DNA of 64,000 nt. Origin: Carallia brachiata (lineage: Eukaryota > Streptophyta > Magnoliopsida > Malpighiales > Rhizophoraceae). Of this stretch, positions 51,301 through 62,664 are shown piece after piece. Both the position numbers and the translations under genes were made by a program. The notes beneath the pieces were generated by a model. That model worked only from the letters and a program-made list of their open reading frames with translations. It was not told where the DNA came from and did not search any database. The number at the start of each line of letters is the position of its first letter. Positions within the stretch are counted from its first letter, which is position 1. The stretch covers positions 5,300,505-5,364,504 of the forward strand of contig JADCRB010000064.1 of NCBI GenBank assembly GCA_021464245.1, given 5' to 3'.

Positions 51301-51994
51301 GACACAGACCCATGCCTCTTATCAAACCACTCAGCTGTTCTGCTATCACGATAAACATTTTGAGCAAGGACGGTTTTACCCAAGCCACCCATGCCCACAA
51401 TGGCAACGACATCTGGGTTACTGTTGTTTGCATCATCAGTTAGCATCCACTTTATTATGGCTTCCTTTTCAGAATCTCTGCCATAAGTGACAGATTCATC
51501 AGGAGTTGAGGTCGTCGGTGTTCTTTGGTATGATGGTTTTTCTCCGATGCCATCCTTCAGACCAAGAGCATTTTTTGGTCGATTAAATCTTGAAGTGTTT
51601 CAAGGATTTCTTCTAACTTTTCCTTTTTTCCTGTTTTAAATGGAATACAAGAGGAGGTAAAATCCTGCACCTTGTCAAGAGTGGTTTGGAATTCAGCTTC
51701 CATCTCCCATAGCTGAACTTCTGAAGAAATCTCATCCAAAAGGTCCTCAGCTTCATAGACAGCATGTTTAAGCTCATCAAGCCATTGCTTCACGTAAGGA
51801 TCACTGTGCTGCTTATCCTCTGCATCATCAAGAACTTTGTTGATAGTTATCATTTTGATCTTCAGTTTCTTCAGTAGTTGAGGATTGAGTTTTTGGCCCT
51901 TGAAGAAGTTCAACACATGGCGAGATGCCATCCTATCGAATAAAACCTGCAGGGAAGCAGAGAGAAATGCCCCTCCAACCAGTGCTCCAGCCAT
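48316..51994 (-). pseudogene. CC-NB-LRR copy B, broken by many frameshifts
   Basis: This is the tandem paralog of copy A with the same order of motifs: MAGALVGGAF, EAEDLLDE, GMGGLGKTV (Val where copy A has Thr), FFLVLDDVW, GSKILVTTR, CDGLPLAAK, CFAYCAVFPKDYVF, a broken MHD region and LRRs ending CPLLQLGEDWPFDPPREWF. Against copy A I count about nine breaks, near 51573, 51322, 51205, 51146, 50540, 49965, 48990, 48782 and 48740. Nearly all are deletions of one or two bases. The longest open pieces are 333 and 318 codons, the latter including a short out-of-frame tail. It cannot make a full receptor as written. Confidence 0.85.
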
Positions 51995-52157
51995 GTTATA
52001 CGTATGACCTTCACCTGTTCAGTGGAATGCAAATTAAAGATTGTAGGAAAATAAGTGCAAAAGAAATCAAGAACAAAGAAAGGAACTCAAAGAACAGCAT
52101 AGTGCAAACAACGAAGACAACAACAAAACCTCATTCTCAAATCTAATTAGAGCCATC
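51995..52157 (-). promoter_or_regulatory. Proximal 5' region of NB-LRR copy B, cut at about 52150
   Basis: This aligns with 42086-42225 upstream of copy A up to CTCAAATCTAATTA (ending about 52149). The similarity then stops abruptly. The continuation of the ancestral sequence is found at about 57155. Confidence 0.6.
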
Positions 52158-52740
52158 TGTTGGAGAAGAATCCCACCCGGTGGGAGAAAAGAGTTTAAGG
52201 GGCATTTAAGTTAAGAGAAACCAAATCCAAATGGCCAAGCCATTTTTGTGAAAGATGATCCAACAATAAGTATTATCAAGTTCGACACTCCAGTCCAATG
52301 TTGAATCCAAGCAAGTCAAATTTATAGAGCTCTAATATAAATTCCATCGTATCAAGTCCACTAGTACCCTAATAGGCTAAAAAGATCCTGAGGCCCGTAT
52401 GGGTGAATCAAAAAGCTCAAGTGAACAATGCACCATCAAGAAGGTAACAAAGAGGTTAGCAGCTATGATATTGCACTTGGATTAAAAAAAAAAACGAGAG
52501 AAAAAATGATTTAGACTTAGAGGCCCATGAGCCACAATATCAAGCTAACCAGGTTCAGATCAGCTGAAGTTTGAACAAGTGACAAAGGTGAATCCAACAT
52601 CAAATCCGTTATTAAAATCCAACACTCCAGCCCAATGTCGAGCCCAAACAAGTCAAATCCATAGAACCCAGATAAAAATTCCATCATCGTCTTAGTTCTC
52701 CCCTTAACTAGAATTTTGTCGGCCGCCAGTCATTCATTCA
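52158..52740. mobile_element. LTR-like retroelement fragment
   Basis: The stretch opens with TGTTGGAGAAGAATCCCACC, a start typical of plant retrotransposon LTRs, followed by the palindrome TCCCACCCGGTGGGA. It contains two diverged copies of a segment of about 75 bp (near 52276-52350 and 52613-52690) sharing GACACTCCAG/AACACTCCAG and AAGTCAAAT words. I found no matching second LTR or polyprotein frame, so it is a solo or truncated piece. Confidence 0.45.
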
Positions 52741-55700
52741 GCTAAAGATGAGATTCGATGCTTATAGATGTCGTTCTGGGATACTTTCCCAAAATCTGAG
52801 AAAGGGATATTTTCCTCAAGCCATAGTGATAATAATAATAATATTATTATTATTGTTATTATTATTATTTTCCGGAGAGGATCTCTTTCAGGCCAAGATC
52901 ATGTTGGATCGCCATAACAAGCCACCTGAAACATAGAGAACGGCGCTTAAGGCGACCATGGGTCCAAGCCACATAAGTTTGTGTTTGCTACTAGGCTAAC
53001 CATGACTGGCTTGATATTTATCATATATATTATAACACTATTATTAGAACACAAAATTGTTTAAAAAACAAGAACCATGGTTATTTTGTTTTTCTGGGCA
53101 AGAGATTAAACATACCATTTCATGTTATTGTAAAAAAAATTGTTATACACAATTCATCTAAACATGGTATCTTTTTACTATGCATTCACAAAAATACACA
53201 TAATATTATTTTTGATAAAAATATTATATCACATGATGCTTGTATGTCAATACAAGTACAAATGTTTCTGACAAAAAAAAAAAAAAACAAATCAAAGGCA
53301 TGGTCAGCACAAAGACAAGTCATGAATGTTTTTCCTTTGTTTGTTATTGTCATAAAGAGTAATGACTTATTATTTATTAGCTATCAGAAATTATAAAGCA
53401 TTTTTTTCAATGACAAATAATTATCGAAAATCAAATAGACAATAATTATATTTTTATGCCAGCCAAAAAAATTTGAAATGTTGAAAACAGAAAATAAAAA
53501 GCGGCATCTTTGTAATCAAATTTAAAAGAACTATTTTTAAAATAATAATAATAATAATAAAGAGGGATATGTCTTACTTGTATCTAGGATCAAATTGTAT
53601 TCAAAATAAAACGAGAGTGGATCAAAGTATAATCACAAACAAATATGACAGCTAATCTTTTTTTCATTCATCCTAAGTACATTTATGTCATTAAGCACTT
53701 TTCATAAATGACAAGAGGTTAAGGAATTGAAATGTTCAAATAAAATTTAAGAAATTCAAATTTAGCATACATAATCTATTTGCACCATGTACTGTTTCAC
53801 ACCATGCATTTTAAAATTTTACAAAGAAACATGTTCTGGTCAAAGCAGCGGAATTGGATAAAAAGACTAATTTACCCCTTATAGTAACCCAAGATCATGG
53901 ACGACGGCACCTTTAATTCCCCCTCTCACTTGACATTGAGCTATTTTTAGTATGTAGTACTAAGTTTGTCCTCCTTTATTGTGATAGTTTGCTTCTTTTT
54001 TGTACTAACTTGCTCATGTACTGTGCCTCTCAAAGTATTTTTTGTATTATTTTTATCATATAGTATAAATTTGTCCCCCTAAATAAATTTTTTAGTTTTG
54101 TCCCCGTCCAAGATACTCTTCCCTGGTCAACTCTCTGCCCCCAGTCCCTTAAAACAGAAACATATTACATCAATGAAAAAAAAAAAGCATGTCTAGAAGA
54201 AAAATTGTCAGAAAAATTTTCAATTATGTAACGAGTTGGTAATTTTTTGTAATTACATAGATTTAGTGTGTAACGAAAAAAAATAAGTATTTTTGCCTTT
54301 TTTCAATGCACTTAAAATCAATATGATTGCACAATAAATCTATATACTTACATCACGAAAATTTTTTCTAATAAACTTGTCCGAACATGTGATGCAATCC
54401 TGCAACAATCTCACTTTCTATTAAGTAGATAACAACAACTAATGAAAGAATTCATTTATTATAACCCACAAAAAGGGAAAATTTAAAATCTATGACAAAA
54501 CTTCTTTCGAAGACCAATTGTTTTTTCATAAGTCAAGGATAATTTAGTCCTTTTTGACTTGAATAATAGTGATTTAGCAATTGTTTACAACCTATTTTCA
54601 AGGTATATGTAATGGAGGATTCTTACTGTTACCAAAATAAATGTCAATATATTTTTTGCTATATTGGAAAATATAAGGTGTGAATCACTACATAGTGCGA
54701 AGTAGAATATTTTACATATAAATTTCTCATAAACTTTTAATTGACCAAGTGTAGTCATAGTGTAGGGATTTTGTCTTTTAATCAAGGAGAAATCTGAGTA
54801 AAGTCCCAATAAATAATAAACAAGTGAACTTCAGATCATATTTCGACCCAAAACTTTAATGAGTTGTTTGAAATGCTAGAAAATGAGAAGAAAGAATTAG
54901 ATGGGAAAGCACAATACTAAAAAATTTTCCACTGTTTGGAATAAGAAAGGGAAGGAAAAACATAAGAAAATGAAGTAAAAAGGTAATGAAATGCAGAAAG
55001 AAACTTTCTCACCAAATTAGTGAGAAAGTGGGATAAAATTAAGCACTGATGGAGTTGTAATTACAAAAATACTAATTGCCCTTATTGTGAATCAATTGCC
55101 CACTAGATAGGCATTTTGTCCGTAACCTTTTTAATTCTTAATTCTTAACCTTTTTTTATTTTTTTGTAATCTTTAATTCTTAATAAAGTAACCTTACTAT
55201 TATATATATTTATATATATATTTATATATATTAATCTTTAATTCTTAATAAAGTAACCTTATTATTATATGAGAAGTTGTCTTTTACTATTCAACGCATT
55301 AATTAAGAAAAAAAAATTTTATTCTAAGAAATGTTTTTTTTTTTGGGTCTAAGAAATTATGAGAAGTTGTCTTTTTCACCATAATAGGTGTTGTTGAGAT
55401 CCAGCCTCTCTATGGGCTGTCCGTGGAAAAAGAGAAATAAAAAAAATTTAAAAATAAAGGCAAAACACCAACGTTTGGACTTGGTGGTCGACAAGGCCAT
55501 AATGGCCATTCGAATTGGCCAACAGTCACCTTTGGCATTTTGCCAGATTAATTTTTTAATGATTTGTTTGAATATATTAGAGAAAGTTAGGAAAAAAAAA
55601 TTATGATTTACTTTCTTATTAATTAATTAAGTGTAGTCATCGTGTAGGGATATTTGTTTAGGAGAAATCTACATAAAGTCCTAATTATTAGTAAATAAGT

Positions 55701-56493
55701 GAATTTATATTATATCTTGATTTAAAATTTTAAAATATTTAATTTATAGGTCTTTCATACATGCGTATACTTGTTTATCTCTCATGTCCAATATGAAATT
55801 TTTTAACTATACAACTCACACTTAAAATCTCAATACTTTATACATCTTTTCTTTTTAATTTTTTGAAAATCCTCAACATATAATTGAAAAAAAATTGTTC
55901 CATATATTTATTTACACTTTAAAGAAAAACATATGCAACGATATAAAGCATTATATCTCATGCTCAAAATTTTCAATTTAGACTTTTTATTTAAATGTTA
56001 TCTTCTTTGAGAAAGAAAACACATATGTTACTTTTAAAATAAAAAATCTATAAATTAAAATCCACTTTGAACTTAATTTATTTGACATAAATTATTTGTA
56101 TCTATTAATATGTTAATTAATTAGTTTTTCAATTTACCTTTCTTTAAAATTTAAGTTATATTTAATGAAATCTTTAATTGGAAGGATTGCGTTGGATTCA
56201 CACTGTGCAAATGAACAAGAGAGAATATATAATTGGTTAAATAAGACAAATAGAAACAATAAAACTGAGTTCAGGAAGAACTTGCAAGAACTTGAAAGCA
56301 AGTAATAGTATTGCTGATGGAGATATGATACCTTAACTTGAAGCAACGTAAGATGCTAATGTAGCAGTGTTGGGAAGAGACTACTAAAACAACTTCAAAT
56401 TACATGAGACAATTTCTGTAATGGAAGAAGAAGAAGAAGAAGAAGAAGATAAAACAATTGTTAATCATAATAATTTGACCAAATCAAAATTAC

Positions 56494-56532
<39 letters not shown>

Positions 56533-57140
56533 GATTGTTATTCTTCTTATTATTGATAACAGTAAATCTTAGAGTTTTCATGTGTTTTTTAGTAAGTAAT
56601 TTAAAAGAAAACTTCTTTTGTAATCAATCTTATGTTGCGGTGGAAATTGGTTAACAGCGAAAATTAAATAAATGATATCTCTTAATAGTAATTTTGCAAT
56701 TGAACTTAAATGAACTTGAAAAATATGATTAGTCTAAGTTAGGAATGTGTAGTAAAAATTATTAATAAATAAATTGTAAGAAACAAAAAATCAAACTCAC
56801 CGACAACTTGGAGGATGTATGATTGATTGATGAGTAATTAAAGTAGCTGCAGCGGCAACTGAAGGAATTCAGATTGCAAGAAGAAAGCGAATCCCTGTAA
56901 TTTGATCTCTATATAAGCGAAATTTCAAAATTAAAAAAAAATTATGACTTTCTGCTGAAAATTAAAGGTATGGGGGAATAATAAAATGATATTATAATTG
57001 GTAAAATAGGAAAAACCAAATTGAAGGGGAAAAAAAGGAGAAGAATAAAGAGGAAATCAAAGTTAATTCACATAAAAAATAAAAAGGGGAAAACTCACAA
57101 TAAAACAACCTAAAGAGGAGGAAAATAAATATACTGATGA
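52741..57140. other. Rest of the approximately 5-kb insert upstream of copy B
   Basis: No gene is recognised. The stretch holds ATT/AAT repeats (52828-52870, 53540-53560), direct repeats of GTGTAGTCAT..GTGTAGGGAT with flanks at 54750-54800 and 55630-55680, and a duplicated TTTAATTCTTAATAAAGTAACCTTA at about 55170 and 55235. It also holds a GAA run (56422-56449) and an ATT run (56493-56531). The short frame 55388-55606 is probably chance. Confidence 0.4.
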
Positions 57141-57375
57141 AGTAGATTTGAGTCACTGAAGAAGATTAATGTCTGACGATTGAAGAAGAAGCATCCACCA
57201 TGATTGATCACAGACCTTAACCTTAAGATTTTGATATGTTAGTAGTAGTGATTGTAGACAGAACCACCACCACCAACAACAACGAGGCGATTGAAATGAG
57301 AGTTCTCTACAAGGAAATTTCGAGAGAGAGGGAGGAAGAATTTCTGTGGTGGATGAAGAAAGGAGACAATAAGTG
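57141..57375 (-). promoter_or_regulatory. Displaced distal leader/promoter segment of NB-LRR copy B
   Basis: This matches 42224-42440 upstream of copy A in order and orientation: GAAGAAGATT..ATGTCT, ATTGAAGAAGAAGCATC, TTAAGATTTTGATAT, the ACC/AAC run, GGCGATTGAAAT, AGAGTTCTCT and GAATTTCTGTGGTGGATG. It is now about 5.1 kb from the copy B start codon and has no NB-LRR of its own beside it. Confidence 0.65.
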
Positions 57376-57509
57376 TCATCATTGTCCTAGACGACCAAGA
57401 CCTCAATCTTACCCTTTTTTTTTTTATCTTTTTTTGGGACCTTTACCTTCTTCTTTTTTTTTTTTTTTTTAATTTTATAACTGAAGTAATATAGTCGTGG
57501 ATTAACTTG

Positions 57510-58041
57510 TTTTTAAATTCTAAATTTTTAGATTTTTAGATATATAAATTTTAAATTTTTTTGATATTTTATTTAAATTTTAAATTTTTTAATTTCTTTT
57601 CAAAGCAGTCATTCCGTTTACAGAAAATGTTTTAATTTCTTACTAAAGTAATAATTTCGTTTATGAAAAGTGATTGATCCATTAATAAATAAATTTAATT
57701 TAATGAAAATTATTAAAAAATGTCAAATATATGAATTAAATATTTTTTTAATCAAAAATATATGTATATTAAATATTTTTAATCAATAAATACACGAATA
57801 AAATAAGTAATATGCATAAATTTTGATAAAAAAATATTTAATTCATATATTTAACTATTTTTTAAATAATTTTTTGCTTTTGTAAAGTAAAAATTATTTT
57901 TAATAGATTGATCACTTTTTATTAACAAAGAAACTGAATTAATCAAAAATCAAAATGTTAAAGATTCAAATAAAATCTTAAAAAAATTTAAAATTTATAT
58001 ATATAAAAATATAAAATTTAAAACTTAAAATATGAATATCC
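57510..58041. mobile_element. MITE-like element with long terminal inverted repeats, copy 2
   Basis: The end segments mirror each other as in copy 1. Shared interior words include GTTTACAGAAAA/GTTTACCAAAA, GTGATTGATC/GTGATTAATC followed by CATTA or TATTA, and AAATATATGAAT. It is more diverged than, but recognisably the same family as, 42944-43411. Confidence 0.5.
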
Positions 58042-58179
58042 CTTACTTGTCAGCCTGATTTATCCGGGTTCAGAGAGCCCTCATCGGAGCTTTTTCACCT
58101 TCTTCATGAAAACTTGATTGGAGCCTATCTCTCTAAAAACATAATTGTTAGTTTGAGCTTTGTCCTCCTTGTTAACACT

Positions 58180-58206
58180 CCCCCCCCCCCCCCCCCAAAA
58201 AAAAAA
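58180..58206. repeat. 17-base C run followed by 10-base A run
   Basis: A pure C tract at 58180-58196 runs directly into an A tract at 58197-58206. Confidence 0.9.
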
Positions 58207-58389
58207 GAGTGCTAACCACAATTCCAATGCCGTCGAACAACATTGAATAGAGAATGGTAATTTTGTGATTGTCAATTTTATCCTACCAAATGTCTTGGTT
58301 GAGATATAGATTTATGGTTCATCACATGATAACAAACTATTTTTTACTATTATATGCATTCATCATTGATGACGTATAATTGCACTAAA

Positions 58390-58565
58390 AATTTTATTAG
58401 TAATAATCTTTTCTTTTTATAATTATTTATACGTGATGTGATATGTATTAATTGACTATTAAAAATTAAAAATTAAATATATTATAAATTTATTATTAAA
58501 AAATATTAATATATTAATTTTTAATTAATAATTATAAAAAAATAATTTTCTGTAATAAACTCTTT
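58390..58565. repeat. Left arm of a long imperfect inverted repeat pair
   Basis: The reverse complement of this stretch aligns with 59360-59545. Shared words include ATAATAAATTTATAATATAT and TTTATAATTATTAA. It is either the end of a larger element or one of two MITE copies in opposite orientation. Confidence 0.55.
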
Positions 58566-58649
58566 ATACTAATTGCACACGCGCCATTGAAAATACAATT
58601 ATACACTATGCGGTTTGGGTGGCCATACCTCACACGGCTTTTCATTGTT

Positions 58650-59190
58650 ATGCTAGGATGGACGACATGGCATGAATATAGGAACACAAAAATTTAAAAA
58701 AATTAAGATGCAAACACAACATAGATATTATTATAAAATATATTAAATATTATATATATATATATAATTTAAATATTTTTAATAAATTTAAAAATTTTTT
58801 ACATATAATTTGTAATAATTATTATTATGATATTTTATAATATTACTTATATTTTGTTTATAATTTTTTTAAAAAATATTATATATGTGTGTATATATGT
58901 ATTATATATGCATTTGTGTGTGGGTGTGTGTTTGTATATATATAACAAAATATTTAAATAAATAATATATATGTGTATAATATATTAATTAAAATATTAA
59001 ATACATATAAAAGTGTCTAACACGTGTATTAAAGGTGTTCGACACATGAATTAGAAGTGTCCAATATGCGTGTTTGAATTTTTTTTATTTTTATTTATTT
59101 GTTGGACACATTTCGAAATGCACAACATGTGTGTTCGACACAAATATTCATTATTGTAAAAGTATCCGTGCGTCCTAATATCATGTAAAT
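58650..59190. mobile_element. AT-rich repeat with GTGTCCAACAC-type motifs
   Basis: Words of the type AAGTGTCTAACACGTGTATT, GGTGTTCGACACATG, AAGTGTCCAATATGCGTG and TGTGTTCGACAC recur between 59010 and 59140. They are preceded by (AT)n-rich DNA. This pattern is familiar from dispersed plant repeats. I cannot name the family or its exact ends. Confidence 0.4.
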
Positions 59191-59359
59191 GCAAATTGCA
59201 CAAACCCCGCACAACAACATTACATCTCCACTCAATCTTCCTCTCTTTCTTCTTATTTTTCATCATTCCAATCAAAATCTTACGCAACTAGGAGCGCCTT
59301 CTAGTCAAAAAGGAAAATATTGGTGATGCGGCTGAATGAATTTAGAATGAAAGATTTGT

Positions 59360-59545
59360 TACATAGAGCTATTTTTTATTTTTTTATAATTATTAATAAA
59401 AAATAAATACGTCAATATTTCTTAATAATAAATTTATAATATATTTGATTTTTAATTTTTTTTTATGATTAGTTAATACATGTTATACATGAACAACTGT
59501 AAAAAGAAAGATAAAAATAATTGTCATTAATAAAATCTTTTAAAA
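59360..59545. repeat. Right arm of the long imperfect inverted repeat pair
   Basis: This is the partner of 58390-58565 in opposite orientation, about 0.8 kb away. Confidence 0.55.
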
Positions 59546-61763
59546 TAAATAGGAGTTGGCACATCATTTATACGTATAATTACGATTGACAAAATAATTA
59601 CAAATATGTGATTAATAGTCACTGTTGAATAAAACGAACTTGTATTCATCATGGCATGTATTTATTAATGTCTAAAAATTCATAAAAAAAAAACACACAA
59701 AGAAGATATTTTGTCAAAAATATATTATTAAATAACTGCAGGTCAACCGATGGTTCGTTAATTTTGTAAACATCCTTAAATTTGAACTTCCTTATCGTCC
59801 TCCAAATAAGAGAATGATAACTTAAAGCTAATCAAATTGTAGCACAATTTCTTGATAATTCAATCATAACTCTAATTCTCGCTATTTTCTTTTTCTAGAG
59901 CAACATTTCATTTCTCGCTTTTTTCTTATCCTAAACCAAGTCATTCAATATATGTAATTGACATAATTTACCAGCCTTGAAGAGTTACCCATCTAAAACT
60001 CTAATTTCCAAAGATTTTATGCCCTCGGTCTACTTTCATCATAGAGCTCATGACTAAATGAATTTTTTACCTGGAAAAGGAACCAAAAAAAAAAAAAAAA
60101 ACCTCTGATTTCCTTTGGTTTCTTTCTGTCTATTTCTTAGTAAGATCACATTACATCATACAAGGCCACAGGCCGACAGGACCAACGAGCCCATTGCAAA
60201 AGTTGTTTAACTTAGTAGACATGCTTTTATTTTGGCCTAGACAGAAGAAACTAGAGACTGTTTAAAAAGCTTCTTGTTGTTTCTATTTGAGCTTCGCCCT
60301 CAAACTCAAAAAGATAAAATTATGAGAGAACTGCCATATGAAGCTCCCATAATTGACTCATTTGCCTATGACTTCAGCATATGTTTGAAAAGATATCCTT
60401 TATCGCAGATAATTCTACAATTAGTTCATGCAGTGTCTGTTGCATGAATGAATTGGAATGTGTCCTGAACCCCTATGGAAAAAATCATTTTCAGTGCTGC
60501 TCAAACTTCCTCACTCCAGAACATGACCATTTATTAGAGACTGCAGTGAATGATAACATCATTAAAAAGAATACCGAAGCATAAAAGCAGTTGATCCAAT
60601 TGATTGATTTCTGATACATACGGAAGATGTCTCATTGTTCAAAAATCAACACATTTGAATTTGTTTCACAGGGAACGCTTCTAAAATGCACATCCATGAT
60701 CATATCAAGAACAGTATTTTTCCACATTCAAGCAATGATATATTGAGAGGTGAACTTGGCCATGTTTTGGCTTCCCAATAATGGGGCAAGGGGAATGCTA
60801 CAAGGGCAGTGAAAAGGGTGGCAAAAAACTATGTTTAGTGAGTGGCCACACCAAGAGGCTTGAAGCCCTACTCAGTGCAGAAAACCAGGGGTCGCGAGGG
60901 GCTTAAAGAAGGCTGGAAAAAGAGAGAGATTATGGCTGTAAGTTCCATTTGGATAAAACCACTTTAGACTCGTGAATAAATTGTAGAAAATTTGTCAGGA
61001 AAGTTGTTGGAACCCATCAAAAAGGCTAAAGTAAACCACTAAAGAAAACACTGATAGCAAACATACAGCACAAGGAGATTCGCATTAACATGTCAGTTGA
61101 TATTGAAATAAAACTTCCTAAGAACTTGCAATAACAGGATACCAAAGGTGCTCTTGTCTTGAAGGTAGCAATTGTTTTCTAGAGCTAGTTTTCCGGCACA
61201 CCCATTCAAACAAGATTATTCAACAATCGCTTTCCCTGGATTATAACAATGTAAATGGTTATAGGTTAATTCACATAATAGTGCAGTCAGAATCTGTTTA
61301 AATGGCATTCTCAAAACTCTTGACAAATCAAGAACTAAAAACGTGTCTCACTGGCGGATCACATTTCTACAAACCTGTATGACTTCTTCAGAGTGAACTT
61401 TCATCATTTAAAGAAACACAAAACCCAGGATTACGGGAACGTGCTTGCCAATGCCCAATGCCCTTGGCTTTCAGCCTCAAGGCAGAAAGTCGGCTCACAA
61501 ACCTAATTGCAAATCTATCCAATGTTCACCTCCTAAGTCTTCGTGACAAGCACAATAAAAACATTTAACCTGTGGTGTGCTCTCTACAGGTTTTGCAGGG
61601 AAACAGCACATGCAACCCATTTTTCTGTATCAAAAAGTACATAAAAAAGCAAATGGTAGCAGTCAAATCAGAAAGCATAACATTTAAACCACGACTACTA
61701 GTAAACTAGTAGCAAACTGAACTGCAGTTCTATATGAGCCAAGCATATTGATAACCGAGTTTC
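59546..61763. other. Intergenic or untranslated DNA, no gene recognised
   Basis: The composition is less AT-rich from about 60100 to 61700 than in neighbouring spacers and could include untranslated or intronic sequence. The 67-codon frame at 60381-60584 is Cys-rich (CSVCCMNELEC) but has no recognised motif. No splice-consistent exon set was found. Confidence 0.3.
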
Positions 61764-62232
61764 TTTTTTTTTTTTTTTTGACCAAAGAAAAAATCATTGC
61801 ATTAATAAGATAAATTACGTACATAAGTCGACTCGAAAGTATTGAAATAACTTGCATAAAGCAAGTACAAACGGCCGCAGGAGCCTACAACAAAACCTGC
61901 GTATAGTAGCTACAAACGGCCACAAGGGCCTACTACAAGGATGGTCCGAAGACCACCAATTAACTGAACTTGAAGTCCAGTTAGATAAAACGCTCGACTC
62001 CTCGAGTGAGGGTAGTAACCGGGCAACCCGGACTAAATTGCACGCGACAGCACATACCGCACTTCGACGGACTTAGACGAAAATTAACCAGAAACCTCCA
62101 GCAACAATTTCCAAACAAACAACAATACAAAATCCAAACACAACATAAGAGGATAAGATATCCTAAACACAAAATTAACCAAACCCAAGGATCTGCAAAA
62201 ATGTCATCCATTCATTCATTAAAAAAAAAAAC
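61764..62232 (-). mobile_element. Retroposon-like insertion with poly(A) tail (LINE or SINE end)
   Basis: Read on the minus strand it ends in ATTAATGCAATGATTTTTTC, then TTTGGTC and a 16-base A tail. This is a typical 3' terminus of plant non-LTR retroelements. It is moderately GC-rich against AT-rich surroundings and has no long frame. The 5' border near 62232 and the target-site duplication are not clear. Confidence 0.45.
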
Positions 62233-62269
62233 TTAATTCCCTTTATAAGAGGCCAAGACGAGGTTTGTG

Positions 62270-62664
62270 CAATACTCACTAGTTCAATCTGCTGCAAAAA
62301 AAGTTCTATCTCCTTCACATGCAGATTTTTCCACTTCTCTTCTATTTCGGTCTTTTTCTCTCCTTTCACCAAATGTAGTGCCTCCTTCCCCACAAGATTA
62401 GCCATCTCTTCAAAACTCTTCAGTCCCAAACTCCATGTCACCTCCTCCGAACTCTTCCAAAACTCTCCCATTTTAGTTTTTTTAGGGGCGTAGGAGCGGA
62501 CCCAGAATCTGAATCGTCGGATTTAACATCATGTGGTTGTTGTTGTTTTTGTTGGGTGACAGCATCTTGCTTCCTCTTTTTTGCCGGTTTTGGGGTTTTG
62601 GGGCGGAGTATCCTCCTCCGAAAGAGTAGAAGAAGCAGAGGACCGCTCTTCCAGGACGAGCCAT
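62270..62664 (-). pseudogene. GeBP/storekeeper-like pseudogene without its DNA-binding domain
   Basis: Three frames carry successive protein-like pieces on the minus strand. The first is an N-terminal acidic region (EERSSASSTLSEEDTPPQNP). The second is a basic and Ser/Asp-rich region (PAKKRKQDAVTQQKQQ, KSDDSDSGSAPTP). The third is a C-terminal stretch, EALHLVKGEKKTEIEEKWKN then LHVKEIELFLQQIELV. The last resembles the C-terminal leucine-rich region of plant GeBP/storekeeper transcription factors as I remember them. The central DUF573 domain of about 100 residues, which should lie between the second and third pieces, is absent. With at least two frame changes, this is a relic. A retroposon-like sequence abuts its 3' end. 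Confidence 0.45.

Noticed and set aside
55388..55606. 72-codon frame in the 5-kb insert
   Set aside because: It is short, Lys/Leu-rich and without motif; expected by chance in AT-rich DNA.
56493..56531. Long ATT array considered as a CRISPR-like or satellite array
   Set aside because: It is a simple trinucleotide microsatellite with no spacers.
60381..60584. Cys-rich 67-codon frame resembling a small secreted peptide
   Set aside because: No signal peptide is visible, the Cys spacing fits no family I know, and there is no supporting promoter.
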